Origin: Aculops lycopersici
Lineage: Eukaryota; Arthropoda; Arachnida; Trombidiformes; Eriophyidae
NCBI GenBank assembly: GCA_015350385.1
Contig: WNKI01000001.1
Location: 7,465,433 to 7,529,432 of the forward strand
Direction: 5' to 3'
Length of the DNA stretch: 64,000 nt
Below, piece after piece: positions 33,463-44,611 of this stretch (position 1 is its first letter; every line of letters starts with the position of its first letter). The translations under genes and the position numbers were made by a program. Under the pieces are notes generated by a model. The model had not been told where the DNA came from. It made no database searches and worked only from the letters and a program-made list of their open reading frames with translations.

Positions 33463-34058
33463 AGAGATGCTTCAATCAAAGCTTTAGGCTTCTACACTTT
33501 AATTATAAGTGCCGTAAGGAGAATAAACATTGTTTCCATGCGAAATTATTCACTTTTCTCTATTTTCTAAAAAAAACCCTAGATTGAACAAAATTTCAGA
33601 GATATTTCCGCCAAACGTTGATGAATCTTGTAAAAACCCAAGAATTTCGGGTACAATCCATGTTGTTTATAAGAGAAGATTTCTGAATGGCTCATGCGAA
33701 AGTCAGAGAACGCAGTTGCGCATCGAATTTAGCATTCAGAATTCTTAGAAATAGCCCGCCACGCACCCGATGTCGCATTCCCTGAAGCGCCCTTCTATTT
33801 CTGTGTATTATTGCGTAAAATTATATTCGATAAATTTGGAGATGATAAATCTCTTCCAAACCAAATGCAATCTATTAACGCTAATCAGACAATCGAATGA
33901 AATTTAAATTCTAGACTAGTCAATTCGATCTAGTGGGGGGAGCAAGCAATACGACTCCATTAAGAATGAGCAATCTCAAAAAGCAGTTAAAATCTTGGAT
34001 TTGAAAATCTCATCCAAATAAAGATCGTGAAAAACAATCAGCAACAATAACAATCAGG
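33463..34058. other. Intergenic region between IDH3A and DLK kinase
   Basis: Holds the IDH3A polyA signal and the leader of the kinase gene (CAACAATAA-rich just before the ATG). An ORF at 33530-33748 starts with TTG and has no family-like features. Confidence 0.4.
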
Positions 34059-35672
34059 ATGGAGACACAACTGGAGATTGTTTGCAAGCAATCGACGGAG
34101 TCCGATAGTTGGACACAAGATTCCAATCAGCTCTCCATATTTCAAGACAATCCACTCAGCAATGGAAGCAATAATCAGATAAGTAACAATAATCATAACA
34201 AATCAATCAGCAACAATGGTAGCATCAACACCAACAACAGCGACACACCATGGTTAGGAATATCCTTGCAAGGTTTCATCAGTAAGCTTCGTGAGATTAC
34301 AAAACCAGAAAGTAAATCCCACAAGCATGTAGATGACGATTGGGAGATTCCATTCGAAAGAATCCGGATGTGCCATAATGATTTTCAACGATGCGGCTCG
34401 CAAGGTGATGTGTTCTATGGAAAACTAAGCAATACTCCTGTAGCAGTCAAACGAGTAAAAGAGGTAGCTTTGACAAAGATAAGACATCTGAAAGAATTGA
34501 ATCACAAGAATGTTATTAAATTTCGTGGGATCTCAGAAAATTCTAACTATTATTATATAATAATGGAATGGTGTCCGTATGGAACTTTACATGATCACAT
34601 ACACAGTGGCCGCCAGTTATCGTCAACAATTCTGAGTGATTTCGCTCAACAAATTGCAAGTGGAATGAAATATTTACACTCAAAAAATATTATCCATCGT
34701 GATCTTAAACCCTCAAATATCCTACTCACCCATCATGATGTTCTCAAAATTTCCGATTTTGGAACACACAAAGTATTCAATGATAAACTAACCGTGTCGA
34801 GTGTCACCTGTGCAGGAACCCATGCTTACATGGCACCAGAGGTCATACGAAGTGACCCGTACACATTCCCTGTAGATGTTTGGTCTTACGGCGTTGTATT
34901 GTGGGAGATGTTGATCGGTGACGAGCCATTCAAGGACCTCGACAGTTCAGCTGTAGTCTGGGCAGTTGGAAACAATTCATTTAGACAGCCAATACCGTCC
35001 ACTTTCCCAGAAGGGTTCAGAAGAATACTAAACGGATGTTGGAAAGTGCAAGCTAGCGAGCGATTGACTTTTCAACAAATTTGCATGATCTTGAAGGGAG
35101 CTATACATGAAGTTAACAAGATATCAAAGGAACGATGGTTGCCACTACAGGCAAAATGGAAACGAGAGATTCGCGATGAGTTGAATAAGCACCTTCAATC
35201 TAAGAGTGCCCCTATCGAAGATCAGATGATCAAACAAAAGGAGCAAGTTCTAGAGGAGCTCATCGAATATAACCAGAAATCAAGAAGCCGAAATAACAAC
35301 ATCTACTTCCAACTACAAGAGTGTTCTTTGCACATGCAACGAGAAAGGGAAGAGTTTGCAAGATGCAAGGCATTATGGGAGGAGAACATGAGCACACGAG
35401 AAGATAATATGGCCAAAAGAGAGCAAGCGCTAGGTAGATCGGAGGCTGAATACTCTGACAGGACACATGAAATCAATGGACTGAGGGAAGAAATTTCTCT
35501 TTTAAATGATAGACTCGGAGAGGAGACTCTGAAAAATTCTCTTATAATCGACGAACTGAATCGAAGAGGTATCAAGCTCGATTGTCTGATGCAGGATACA
35601 ACAGATCAAGCATCAACGACGTTGTCTTCTTCGTCAAACGGAAATAATGATTCTACCAATACAAGTTTATAA
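34059..35672 (+). CDS. DLK/LZK-type MAP kinase kinase kinase (wallenda family)
   Basis: DLK (MAP3K12/13, fly wallenda, worm dlk-1) starts JNK/p38 signalling in neurons after injury. A disordered Asn/Ser N-terminus (1-92) is followed by the kinase domain at about residues 95-355: WEIPFERIR, catalytic lysine in VAVKRV (K131), HRDLKPSN (213-220), DFG (233-235), the activation region AGTHAYMAPEVIR and DVWSYGVVLWEML. The DLK-specific sequence DSSAVVWAVGNNS is clear. Downstream the helix LQAKWKREIRDELNKHL and a coiled coil (about 390-510) stand where DLK has its leucine zippers. At 537 residues it is shorter than fly wallenda (about 980). The first Gly of the nucleotide loop is replaced (RCGSQGDVF). 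PolyA signal 35759-35764. Confidence 0.88.
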   Translation: METQLEIVCKQSTESDSWTQDSNQLSIFQDNPLSNGSNNQISNNNHNKSISNNGSINTNNSDTPWLGISLQGFISKLREITKPESKSHKHVDDDWEIPFERIRMCHNDFQRCGSQGDVFYGKLSNTPVAVKRVKEVALTKIRHLKELNHKNVIKFRGISENSNYYYIIMEWCPYGTLHDHIHSGRQLSSTILSDFAQQIASGMKYLHSKNIIHRDLKPSNILLTHHDVLKISDFGTHKVFNDKLTVSSVTCAGTHAYMAPEVIRSDPYTFPVDVWSYGVVLWEMLIGDEPFKDLDSSAVVWAVGNNSFRQPIPSTFPEGFRRILNGCWKVQASERLTFQQICMILKGAIHEVNKISKERWLPLQAKWKREIRDELNKHLQSKSAPIEDQMIKQKEQVLEELIEYNQKSRSRNNNIYFQLQECSLHMQREREEFARCKALWEENMSTREDNMAKREQALGRSEAEYSDRTHEINGLREEISLLNDRLGEETLKNSLIIDELNRRGIKLDCLMQDTTDQASTTLSSSSNGNNDSTNTSL

Positions 35673-35818
35673 TCTTAGCAATCTCCAAAATGATAATATG
35701 AGACAACCTTCTTTTTAGGATAAAATATTCATCTAAAGACAATCACTTCCAACGACTAAATAAAGATTTCTAACTTTTTTCGTTGACATAAGATATAGTG
35801 TTTGACGAGTTGCTCGAT

Positions 35819-36196
35819 CTACTTGGCCTTATCAAGCTCATTCTTAAGTCTTCTTTCGGCTCGTCTTCTTTCGGTTTGTTTAGCTGTTAGTGTGACTCCT
35901 ATCACCATTGCAGCTAATGTAAAACCTTGAAATGCAACACGACCTCGCATAAACAATTGTTGTTGCTTACTGTTACCGCGCCTCATATTGACAAGACCTA
36001 GTGTGAGACAGGCTGTAGTTGCAATCAGTCCTAGAGGTACGAATATATTATCCTTGCATCTGTTCCAGAGAACTGATTTAAACGATCTGACAGCCGTCCG
36101 ATCGTCCTCTGGATCCAAATGCTGAAATATAGGTCTTTCAGCATGGCTGTCCTCCTCGATCCATCGTAAGTCTATATGTGGATCGTTTGCAGTCAT
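35819..36196 (-). CDS. HIGD2A: HIG1-domain protein, HIGD2A type (respiratory supercomplex factor)
   Basis: HIGD2A/Rcf1 proteins help assemble cytochrome c oxidase into supercomplexes in the inner mitochondrial membrane. The 125 residues contain the HIG1 domain (about 45-110) with two membrane helices, FVPLGLIATTACLTLGLV and QGFTLAAMVIGVTLTA, separated by the typical loop RRGNSKQQQLFMRGRVA. A charged tail (TERRRAERRLKNELDK) follows. Length is near that of the family (about 106-130). It is convergent with the DLK gene about 150 bp away and divergent from the small ORF at 36605. Confidence 0.93.
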   Translation of the reverse strand: MTANDPHIDLRWIEEDSHAERPIFQHLDPEDDRTAVRSFKSVLWNRCKDNIFVPLGLIATTACLTLGLVNMRRGNSKQQQLFMRGRVAFQGFTLAAMVIGVTLTAKQTERRRAERRLKNELDKAK

Positions 36197-36604
36197 CTTG
36201 TATCTGGCTTGCTAGCTTCTCTATAGGAAACTTCTTGAAATATGTATGATTACCACAGTTAGTGCTGTATTCGAGGTTTGCGTGGAACCTAAGAGATTCC
36301 TCTAGATCATAGTTTGGGTCCGAATCCTGTTGGTTCTGTATTGGTTTGTTTAGGTGGTTTAGATTTCTTGAGGATAACTTATTTCGGTAGTTTCCAGGTT
36401 CGGTTCGCGCTGTGATTCCCAAGGATAACTGGAGTAAACAAAGTTCTATTTGTCGTCGGTCATACACAAAATACAATGTAAGTGAATGGATATTTGTGCC
36501 CACCTTATGAGTGTGAGCTAACAAAAGTGAATGTGTTGTATAGATATTTTGCGGACGCTTATTGTACAAAATCGGGAAGTTGGGAAGTCTAGTCTTTCGG
36601 GTAG
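36197..36604. promoter_or_regulatory. Region between two divergent mitochondrial-like genes
   Basis: Probably promoters for the HIG1 gene and the plus-strand small gene. A strong donor-like GTAAGT occurs at 36479 and an acceptor-like TAG ends at 36604, so a 5' exon of the small gene may lie here. The long minus-strand ORF across this stretch has no family-like sequence. Confidence 0.35.
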
Positions 36605-36847
36605 GTGGGCGTAATCGGGCCTGCATTGAACGTCATAACTCGCGCATTCTCTAGTCCACTTGCGGGACGGGCCATAAACTTCGCCGAACGTGAGAACTCA
36701 CATTACACTTTAATTTTCTGCCCTGATCAATGCGTCAGGTATCCAAAACAATATATTAAAGAATACTCTCATGACCTGACATCCATTGATTTTAAGATCA
36801 AAGATCACCCTTGCTATCCTAAATTACCCGCCGGACTGGCACAGTAA
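36605..36847 (+). CDS. Small probable mitochondrial protein, 5' exon unresolved
   Basis: An open frame of 80 codons follows an acceptor-like TAG and ends in TAA. It contains no ATG, so the start must be in an upstream exon. The N-terminal part (ALNVITRAFSSPLAGRAINF) is amphipathic and Arg/Ser-rich like a mitochondrial presequence, and the rest has two cysteines and ends with PKLPAGLAQ. I do not recognise the family. Its divergent neighbour is a mitochondrial inner-membrane gene. It could still be a chance ORF. Confidence 0.4.
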   Translation: MGVIGPALNVITRAFSSPLAGRAINFAERENSHYTLIFCPDQCVRYPKQYIKEYSHDLTSIDFKIKDHPCYPKLPAGLAQ

Positions 36848-37010
36848 TGGGAGCATTAGAAAATAAGTGAATTTTAGGATTCTCGGTTCGAAAATCAAGT
36901 GACAGAAATTGAAAACAATCGACTCCAGTACCCAAGTCGACAGCCAACAAAATCATTGAATTTTACTAGTGAGGCGGTAGATAAATTATTTCAAAACGGA
37001 GCTAAACAGG

Positions 37011-38705
37011 ATGAGCGATTGTAGCCCCTTGAGGTTGGCAGACAATGAAAACTCTTCACCGAGTCAATCGATAGGAAGTCAGGGGTCTCAAGATGGCGGT
37101 AGTAGGGCTCAACAACAAATGCAGAATCAGCAGCAAGCACAACAACAATCCTCAAGACAGCAACCTAGCCATCATCATCATAATCACCATGATCGAAATC
37201 ATGGCGAGTCAAATGCGAACAGAACCCGGTCACAAAGTGAGTCGTCATCGAAAGATGGTCAACTCCGTTATGGCGCTAAGAATGTCATAGAGCTATTTAT
37301 TCCAGTCTCTTTGTGCATGGTGATTGTTGTTGGAACTATGAAGGCAACCGACGGATATAGATACTCAAGTCAAACGGCTATTTGGTACGCCCAAATGATG
37401 TTTACTGACCAATCGGTAGATACAGGAACAAGAGTTTGGCAATCCTTTGTTAACGCCCTCATCATGCTTTGCCTAATTGTGGTAATGACAACAGTACTTA
37501 TATTACTCTACAAGTTCAGATGTTATGCTACTATTCATGGCTGGCTAATATTAAGTTCGCTGATACTTTTATTTATGTTTGCAATCATGTATATTGCAGA
37601 AATACTGAAGGTATACAATATCCCGATGGACGCGTTTACGCTCGCTATATTCATTTGGAACTTCGGAGTAGTCGGCATGATTTGTATTCATTGGAAAGGA
37701 CCACTACTATTGCAGCAAGCCTACTTAATTACAATATCTGCCCTATTAGCTTTAGTGTTCATTCGATCTCTACCTGACTGGACCACCTGGACAGTACTGG
37801 GCATAGTGTCCATCTGGGATTTGGTAGCTGTCCTATGCCCTCGAGGACCATTGAGAATACTCGTCGAGACAGCGCAAGAAAGAAATGAAGCTATTTTTCC
37901 AGCCCTGATCTATTCCTCCACTATGGTATGGGAGGTTTTTGCAACCTCGATCGTTACTAGTGTTCCATCCATCTCAATGGCAGATCAAAATAATACTCGC
38001 CCCGCGGAATCCTCAGAGTCAGGTAAGCGGAGAGGCAAGCGAAACCCAAACAAACAATCCAGCTCGAACCAACCTCAAGCTAGCTCAAGTTTTTCAACTT
38101 CCCCAGATAACAGGCGACAGAAAAGGACCGCAAATGGACAGAACCTCAGAAGTCCGAGCAAGAGAAACCAACACCCTGTTGAGATACACTACGAAGATGG
38201 TGCTCAGCCACCTGAGGTGGCGTTTGTTCAACCAAATTTGACTTCAACCAACTCAGCGGAGACGGCAACTAATAATGATTTGAATGGACCAGTGAGATCG
38301 ATTAGGAATGTGAGACAATTACCAGAGGGTACTCCGATATCTCAAGCCAGAGTAGCAAACGAGGCTAATGCAACTGAGCATAGCATTGAGTTTCAACCGA
38401 ATGATAGTAGAGCGGATCATTCGATGGAGGAGGAACGTGGTGTTAAATTAGGATTAGGAGATTTCATATTCTTCAGTTTATTAGTAGGCAAGGCGTCGTC
38501 ATATGGAGATTGGACAATCACATTATCGTGTTATGTTGCCATTTTGGTTGGACTTTGCTTAACTCTATCCCTACTAGCTGTGTTTAGAAAGGCCCTACCA
38601 GCTCTACCTATCTCCATCGCATTTGGACTGAGCGCCTTCTTTCTTAGTTATGTTTTCGTGGTACCCTTCTCTGAGCGATTAGCCTCGGATCAGATATTCA
38701 TTTAG
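37011..38705 (+). CDS. PSEN: Presenilin, catalytic subunit of gamma-secretase
   Basis: Presenilin is the membrane aspartyl protease that cleaves Notch and APP inside the membrane. The 564-residue protein has a Gln/His-rich cytosolic N-terminus (1-88) and nine expected membrane helices. The family core is plain: ATIHGWLILSSLILL, WNFGVVGMICIHWKGPL, AYLITISALLALVFIRSLPDW, LVETAQERNEAIFPALIYSS, the second catalytic motif GLGD (481-484) and the PAL motif (530-532). The first catalytic motif reads WD (269-270) where most presenilins have YD. The cytosolic loop between helices 6 and 7 (about 312-476) is long and low-complexity. The spacing from GLGD to PAL matches human PS1 closely. Single exon here. 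Confidence 0.96.
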   Translation: MSDCSPLRLADNENSSPSQSIGSQGSQDGGSRAQQQMQNQQQAQQQSSRQQPSHHHHNHHDRNHGESNANRTRSQSESSSKDGQLRYGAKNVIELFIPVSLCMVIVVGTMKATDGYRYSSQTAIWYAQMMFTDQSVDTGTRVWQSFVNALIMLCLIVVMTTVLILLYKFRCYATIHGWLILSSLILLFMFAIMYIAEILKVYNIPMDAFTLAIFIWNFGVVGMICIHWKGPLLLQQAYLITISALLALVFIRSLPDWTTWTVLGIVSIWDLVAVLCPRGPLRILVETAQERNEAIFPALIYSSTMVWEVFATSIVTSVPSISMADQNNTRPAESSESGKRRGKRNPNKQSSSNQPQASSSFSTSPDNRRQKRTANGQNLRSPSKRNQHPVEIHYEDGAQPPEVAFVQPNLTSTNSAETATNNDLNGPVRSIRNVRQLPEGTPISQARVANEANATEHSIEFQPNDSRADHSMEEERGVKLGLGDFIFFSLLVGKASSYGDWTITLSCYVAILVGLCLTLSLLAVFRKALPALPISIAFGLSAFFLSYVFVVPFSERLASDQIFI

Positions 38706-40063
<1,358 letters not shown>

Positions 40064-41926
40064 ATGAGAGCTCATTCAAGTGTTTCTCTGGTTGCCGTGC
40101 TCGTGTTAGCTGTCGCTCTGGGCAGCCAGCAACAGGTTGCGTTGGCTCAAGGCGAGCCCGGTCTGCTAGGTGGTTTGGGCTCCGTGGCCAATGGCATAGT
40201 GGGCGGCGTTACTAACTCCTTGGGACTAGGTGGCGTTGGTCGCTTAACTAACAGCATTATAAACACTCCAATAAATCTGGTCAACCAGGTGACTCGTCCA
40301 CTAAGCGGCGTGTTGAGTGGTAACGGTGCCGGAAGTAGCGGAGCCTACCAGAGTTATTCAACAAACAGCGCAGCGGGTAACCTGGTTTCTAGTACAGCTG
40401 GATCTGGAGCTACACCAACTGGCTCGAAGTTCAATGAAATTACCGAGCATCCATTAGGTGATTCAATTCAGCTGGGTTCCGGGATGCTCGATGGCCTGGT
40501 CAGTGGCACGGCAGCTGGCGTTGGTTTGGGAGGCGTAAGTAGTAGATCATCACGTTTGGGTGCAGCAAATGCAGCGGCAATGATGGCGGCTGGACGAGCT
40601 GGCTCAGCTGGACTATTTGGTGGCACCGGAAGTGGCTTGCCAGCGGCCGAGGCGGCGCGCAACTTGGACAGCAATGGTGCCTTTGGCGGCTACTACGGCT
40701 CTGGCGGAGTTGGACAAGGAATTGGTCGTGGCCTAATGAATGGTGGAGCCGCGCAGGCGGCCAACCTGATGGCCGCGGGCGAGCAGGTTCGTGGCGCGGC
40801 GGAAGTAGGCGCGGCCATGGGAGCCGCACAGGCAGGATCGAACACAGTGGCGGCTGCGGCACCTGTTGCTGCGGCCACTGCCGCAAATGCGGCCTCGGCG
40901 GCCAACAATGTGGCGGCTCATCGCCAAATGCTGGCCAACGATGCGCTGGCCAATGCTCATGCCGAGTCGGCCATCGCTGGCGCTGATATGGTTGCTCACG
41001 GAATTAACAACGCGCGCAGCGCTTCGCTTGCCAGCAATGCCTATCGCCAGGCCAAACTGGCCACCGCCAGGGATCGTGTTAATATTGCGGGAACTATTCA
41101 AAACTCAGCTAGGATTAGTGATGCGGCAATAGCAACGCACGATTCGGCCACCAAAGCCGAGGATTCGCTTCTTGGTAGCGAGATTGCAGTTGATAGTGCG
41201 GCCACAGTTTTAGACTCGGACGCTGCCTATATACCACCTGTTACAAACTCCATGCTCCGCTCTCTACCGTATGGTCGCGTTGGATTGAGAAACATCATCC
41301 CAAAGCCACTCACCTATCCGAGTGTTCTATTGCCAGATGTATGGCTCAATGGTCGACCAGTCAACTATCAAAACATTCCATTACGTATGATTCCCATCGG
41401 ACCGCTAGGTCTGCCAACCATGTCCATGGGTGGGCCAGCCGCTGCCAACGGTTTCATGCCACCCTACTTCCAAGCTGCCACCTCTGCCGCCGGCTTCCCA
41501 CTTGTTGCTGCCAATGGACAACCACTAATCTCTAACAATGGAATACTAATCAATGGAATGGTAGTTGATCCGTATGTAGCCTATCTAACTAGCAACAATA
41601 TGCAGGGAATCCTCGGAAGCTCGGTGTTGCCCATACTGGCCAATGGACAGTTGGAGGCACAGGACGAGGTTTCAGCGACTCACGCTCTCACCCAACAACA
41701 ACTAAACGGAAATGGATTTCCAACAACCTATTACGGATTTGGTAGATCCAACTCGGTGCCGATGTTAACCGGAAGTGTTACAGATGTCTCACTTGCGCCA
41801 ACAACAACTGTTGGAACCACCTACCCAATTGGCTCGGCCATGGTCATCGAGCCACGCGACTCCTTCTTCCAGGATTACATTGATAATGCGTCATCGAGGC
41901 AAAATTGGGACGAGAAGCATCAATAG
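40064..41926 (+). CDS. Secreted Ala/Gly-rich structural-type protein
   Basis: The 620-residue protein starts with a signal peptide (SLVAVLVLAVALG, cleavage near residue 28). The N-terminal half is rich in Gly, Ala, Asn and Ser, with glycine-led repeats such as GGLGSV and GLGGVG and an alanine-rich helical stretch with AA-x-A repeats near nt 40790-41070. The C-terminal part is less biased, with Pro/Asn/Leu-rich blocks around NGQPL and NGQLEA. It has almost no cysteine and no membrane anchor. Such composition is typical of cuticle, silk or cement proteins, but no chitin-binding R&R motif is seen and I do not recognise a family. GC content is higher than in its neighbours because of GCN/GGN codons. 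Function is inferred from composition only. Confidence 0.8.
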   Translation: MRAHSSVSLVAVLVLAVALGSQQQVALAQGEPGLLGGLGSVANGIVGGVTNSLGLGGVGRLTNSIINTPINLVNQVTRPLSGVLSGNGAGSSGAYQSYSTNSAAGNLVSSTAGSGATPTGSKFNEITEHPLGDSIQLGSGMLDGLVSGTAAGVGLGGVSSRSSRLGAANAAAMMAAGRAGSAGLFGGTGSGLPAAEAARNLDSNGAFGGYYGSGGVGQGIGRGLMNGGAAQAANLMAAGEQVRGAAEVGAAMGAAQAGSNTVAAAAPVAAATAANAASAANNVAAHRQMLANDALANAHAESAIAGADMVAHGINNARSASLASNAYRQAKLATARDRVNIAGTIQNSARISDAAIATHDSATKAEDSLLGSEIAVDSAATVLDSDAAYIPPVTNSMLRSLPYGRVGLRNIIPKPLTYPSVLLPDVWLNGRPVNYQNIPLRMIPIGPLGLPTMSMGGPAAANGFMPPYFQAATSAAGFPLVAANGQPLISNNGILINGMVVDPYVAYLTSNNMQGILGSSVLPILANGQLEAQDEVSATHALTQQQLNGNGFPTTYYGFGRSNSVPMLTGSVTDVSLAPTTTVGTTYPIGSAMVIEPRDSFFQDYIDNASSRQNWDEKHQ

Positions 41927-42361
41927 AAATGTAAAATTGTTGTTTACTTCACCACCAAGACTCTAGCGTAAGTCTCACCATATTAATTACAATGTTATCG
42001 AATCAACCCGACGACAACATACACAATGAAGATCATTATACCTGCTAACAATTAACAAAGCCAAATATGAGTTTGTTGATTGCAATGTGCGAGTGAAATT
42101 AGAATGTCTCTTCAAGAATTCTGAGCTAAAATTACTTCTTGTCGTTAGATTATACTCAACTCACTAAAAGTCAGCCAGAGCTATAGTCTAAGTCACAAAT
42201 TTGATCTACCGATTGATATGAAAATCTCGGCTTCCGGTCAGCTAGCACTAAGTTCTATTTACACTAAAAAATCTTTCAGATGAGCTCATGCGTGGCCATC
42301 ATCATAAATAGGCAGGATTTATTCAACAAATAATCATCTTTCGCGTTTCTTGTGATCAGCG
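41927..42361. other. Convergent intergenic region
   Basis: This 435-bp gap holds the 3' ends of the secreted-protein gene and the DHX33-like gene. No ORF, repeat or RNA gene is recognised. Confidence 0.35.
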
Positions 42362-44611
42362 TTACTTCTGTAAATTCGAAGTTGAGATTTCTCTTATCCA
42401 ATTCATATCAATCAGTGTACAGTTTCTCATGTAACACTTTTGGGTTTCGACAATCTCAAAGTACATCACACATTCGGGCTTCGACCTGAACAAACAAGAG
42501 CTCGGGTGGATGTAGATGTCATTGCAAGTTTTGTTTCGGTACTTCCCGTTCCACATGGTTGCAACATTATTGTACCAGCCATAGGTGAAGGCCTTTCTTA
42601 GAATTGAGGTATCCTGGCCACATGAGCTTGGTTTCATGCCGGCACTCTTGCATAAATCCGCCAATTGTTTCCGGATCATTCGGGCTAGTTTCAAGTTCTT
42701 GACATTAATGAAATGCTCGATGCACCATTGTTTTAAACCCGCCTTATTGAGTACAGAGGTTCGCTTGAAAGCCTTGAAAGCTTTGAGGAGCATGATGATA
42801 TCACCCTCATTACTCGAAAATTTTTGCAACATTTGGTCTGCTTGACTCTGGCGATTAGGTGGAATGTGGAACAGATTTTCAACATAAAGTAGTGATATGG
42901 CTGTTAAGGCATCATCCAAACACCCTAGCTCATCAGCAGCAATGATTATTCGAGATAGTTTTGGGTCTAGTGGAAATAGGCAGAGCTTTTTGCCTAGATC
43001 AGTCAATTCATAAGATAAATTTTGAGATTCATCCTCTTCGTCAGGTATTTTAGCGTTCTTATTGTCATTGCCAATATTTGTTGCCTGATTAGACGCGCTG
43101 TTCTCTTGCTTTGAGGTTGAAACAACTCTCTTGTCATCGACGACCCTAATAGCTTTCAATGTTTTCAAACTAGCGAGCGCGGCACATAATCTTACACCGT
43201 CCGGCCTCTCAAGGAACTCAAACTTCCCGACATCACTTATTCCAATTGAGATCATCTGTAGGATCACACTATCCAAATTAGACCGCTTGATTTCCGGTGG
43301 GAGATGTTCACTCATTTGGGAATACTCATCGCTAGTATATAGTCGATAACAGTTACCCGGCGCGATACGACCTGCTCGACCTGATCTCTGTTTGGCCTGC
43401 GCTTTTGATATATTGGTTACTCTGAGCGATTCTAAACCCGTTTTAGGACAATAAGTTCTACATTTGACTTTGCCAGTATCTATAACATACTTGATATTTG
43501 GAATTGTAATTGATGTCTCGGCAACATTGGTGGCGAATATCACCCTGCGGGATGCCAACTTTGGTGCAAAAATTTTGTCTGGTGTGTTTGTATGAGATTG
43601 GTTGATACTACTACTACTACTACTACTACCGACGCCATTCGTAGTGGCAGGTGCCTTGTAATCGAATACTTTGAGCTGATTCTCGGCAGGTAGAGAGGCA
43701 TATAATGGCAATGGGGTTAGATTTTGGAGAGATTCTGGAGCTTGTTTAAGTATTTTCTTGCATAAGGTTACGAGGGATGTTATTTCCTCCTGACCACAAC
43801 AAAATACTAGAATATCACCATCGTCTGTGGTCCTATGGATTTGAAACACGGCAGTCAGTGTGGATGTGAGTAAATCTGATTGTGGCACCTCTGTGAACAT
43901 GTCTTGCACTGGATGTTGACGACCTTCAATGGAAAGTAATGGGCAGTCGAGGAATCTCTTGAAAAGTTTAACATTCATTGTGGCAGACATAACAACAACC
44001 TTAAGCGGAGGTAACTTCTGTTCGCTTGAAGATCGAGCCAACATGGCACGTTTAACAACACCAAATAAAATCTCTGTTTGCAAGGTTCTCTCATGAGCTT
44101 CATCGAGGACAATCACACCATAGGAGCTTAACATACCATCTAACATTGCCTCTCGCAAGAGCATGCCATCCGTTAAATATTTCAACGAGGTTTTATCTGA
44201 ACAACATGACTCAAATCTAACGGAATAGCCAACCTCTTGTCCAAGAGTTACATTGAGTTCCTTTGCAACTCTCGTTGCAATAGACATGGCTGCAATCCTT
44301 CTTGGTTGAGTGCATGCAACAGCCAGATTGTCGGTTTTTCCCTTGCAATAATGGACGCACCAAGTTGGTATCTTGGTTGTCTTTCCACTTCCCGTCTCTC
44401 CGACGATGAGTAAACTTTTGTTCTCGTTAATCAGTCTGAAGAACTCATTGCGGTACTTGGCAACTGGCAGTGAAGTCGGTCCACCATCGGGAATCTGGGC
44501 TTTCTTCTTCTTGAACTTCTGTTCGCCATTTGGACGCTTTATGAGGTAGCCGAGGATCTTACCTTTCTGTTTATCATTTGATTTTGAGGACTCTGCTCCT
44601 TGAGAAGCCAT
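42362..44611 (-). CDS. DHX33: DEAH-box RNA helicase, DHX33-like
   Basis: DHX33 acts in rRNA synthesis and other RNA remodelling. The 749-residue protein has the DEAH helicase motifs in order: GETGSGKT (71-78), TQPRRIAA, DEAH, MSAT, the RecA2 motif TNVAETSIT and QRSGRAGR. A winged-helix/HA2 region and an OB-fold follow (PLDPKLSRIIIAA, then IHPSSCLFRSKPECVMYFEI and KCYMRNCTLIDMNWIREI). The ending with IHPSS, KP-x-CV and KCYMR is closest to DHX33 among human DEAH helicases from memory; DHX40 or another small DEAH helicase is the alternative. A serine run interrupts RecA2, encoded by a TAC/GTA-type repeat near 43608-43630. It is divergent from NOC4, which also works in ribosome production. Confidence 0.85.
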   Translation of the reverse strand: MASQGAESSKSNDKQKGKILGYLIKRPNGEQKFKKKKAQIPDGGPTSLPVAKYRNEFFRLINENKSLLIVGETGSGKTTKIPTWCVHYCKGKTDNLAVACTQPRRIAAMSIATRVAKELNVTLGQEVGYSVRFESCCSDKTSLKYLTDGMLLREAMLDGMLSSYGVIVLDEAHERTLQTEILFGVVKRAMLARSSSEQKLPPLKVVVMSATMNVKLFKRFLDCPLLSIEGRQHPVQDMFTEVPQSDLLTSTLTAVFQIHRTTDDGDILVFCCGQEEITSLVTLCKKILKQAPESLQNLTPLPLYASLPAENQLKVFDYKAPATTNGVGSSSSSSSINQSHTNTPDKIFAPKLASRRVIFATNVAETSITIPNIKYVIDTGKVKCRTYCPKTGLESLRVTNISKAQAKQRSGRAGRIAPGNCYRLYTSDEYSQMSEHLPPEIKRSNLDSVILQMISIGISDVGKFEFLERPDGVRLCAALASLKTLKAIRVVDDKRVVSTSKQENSASNQATNIGNDNKNAKIPDEEDESQNLSYELTDLGKKLCLFPLDPKLSRIIIAADELGCLDDALTAISLLYVENLFHIPPNRQSQADQMLQKFSSNEGDIIMLLKAFKAFKRTSVLNKAGLKQWCIEHFINVKNLKLARMIRKQLADLCKSAGMKPSSCGQDTSILRKAFTYGWYNNVATMWNGKYRNKTCNDIYIHPSSCLFRSKPECVMYFEIVETQKCYMRNCTLIDMNWIREISTSNLQK

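Noticed and set aside
33530..33748. 72-codon plus-strand ORF after IDH3A
   Set aside because: Starts with TTG, has no recognisable motif and lies in the kinase leader.
36138..36626. 162-codon minus-strand ORF
   Set aside because: Overlaps the HIG1 start and the divergent promoter; composition and lack of motifs fit a chance ORF.
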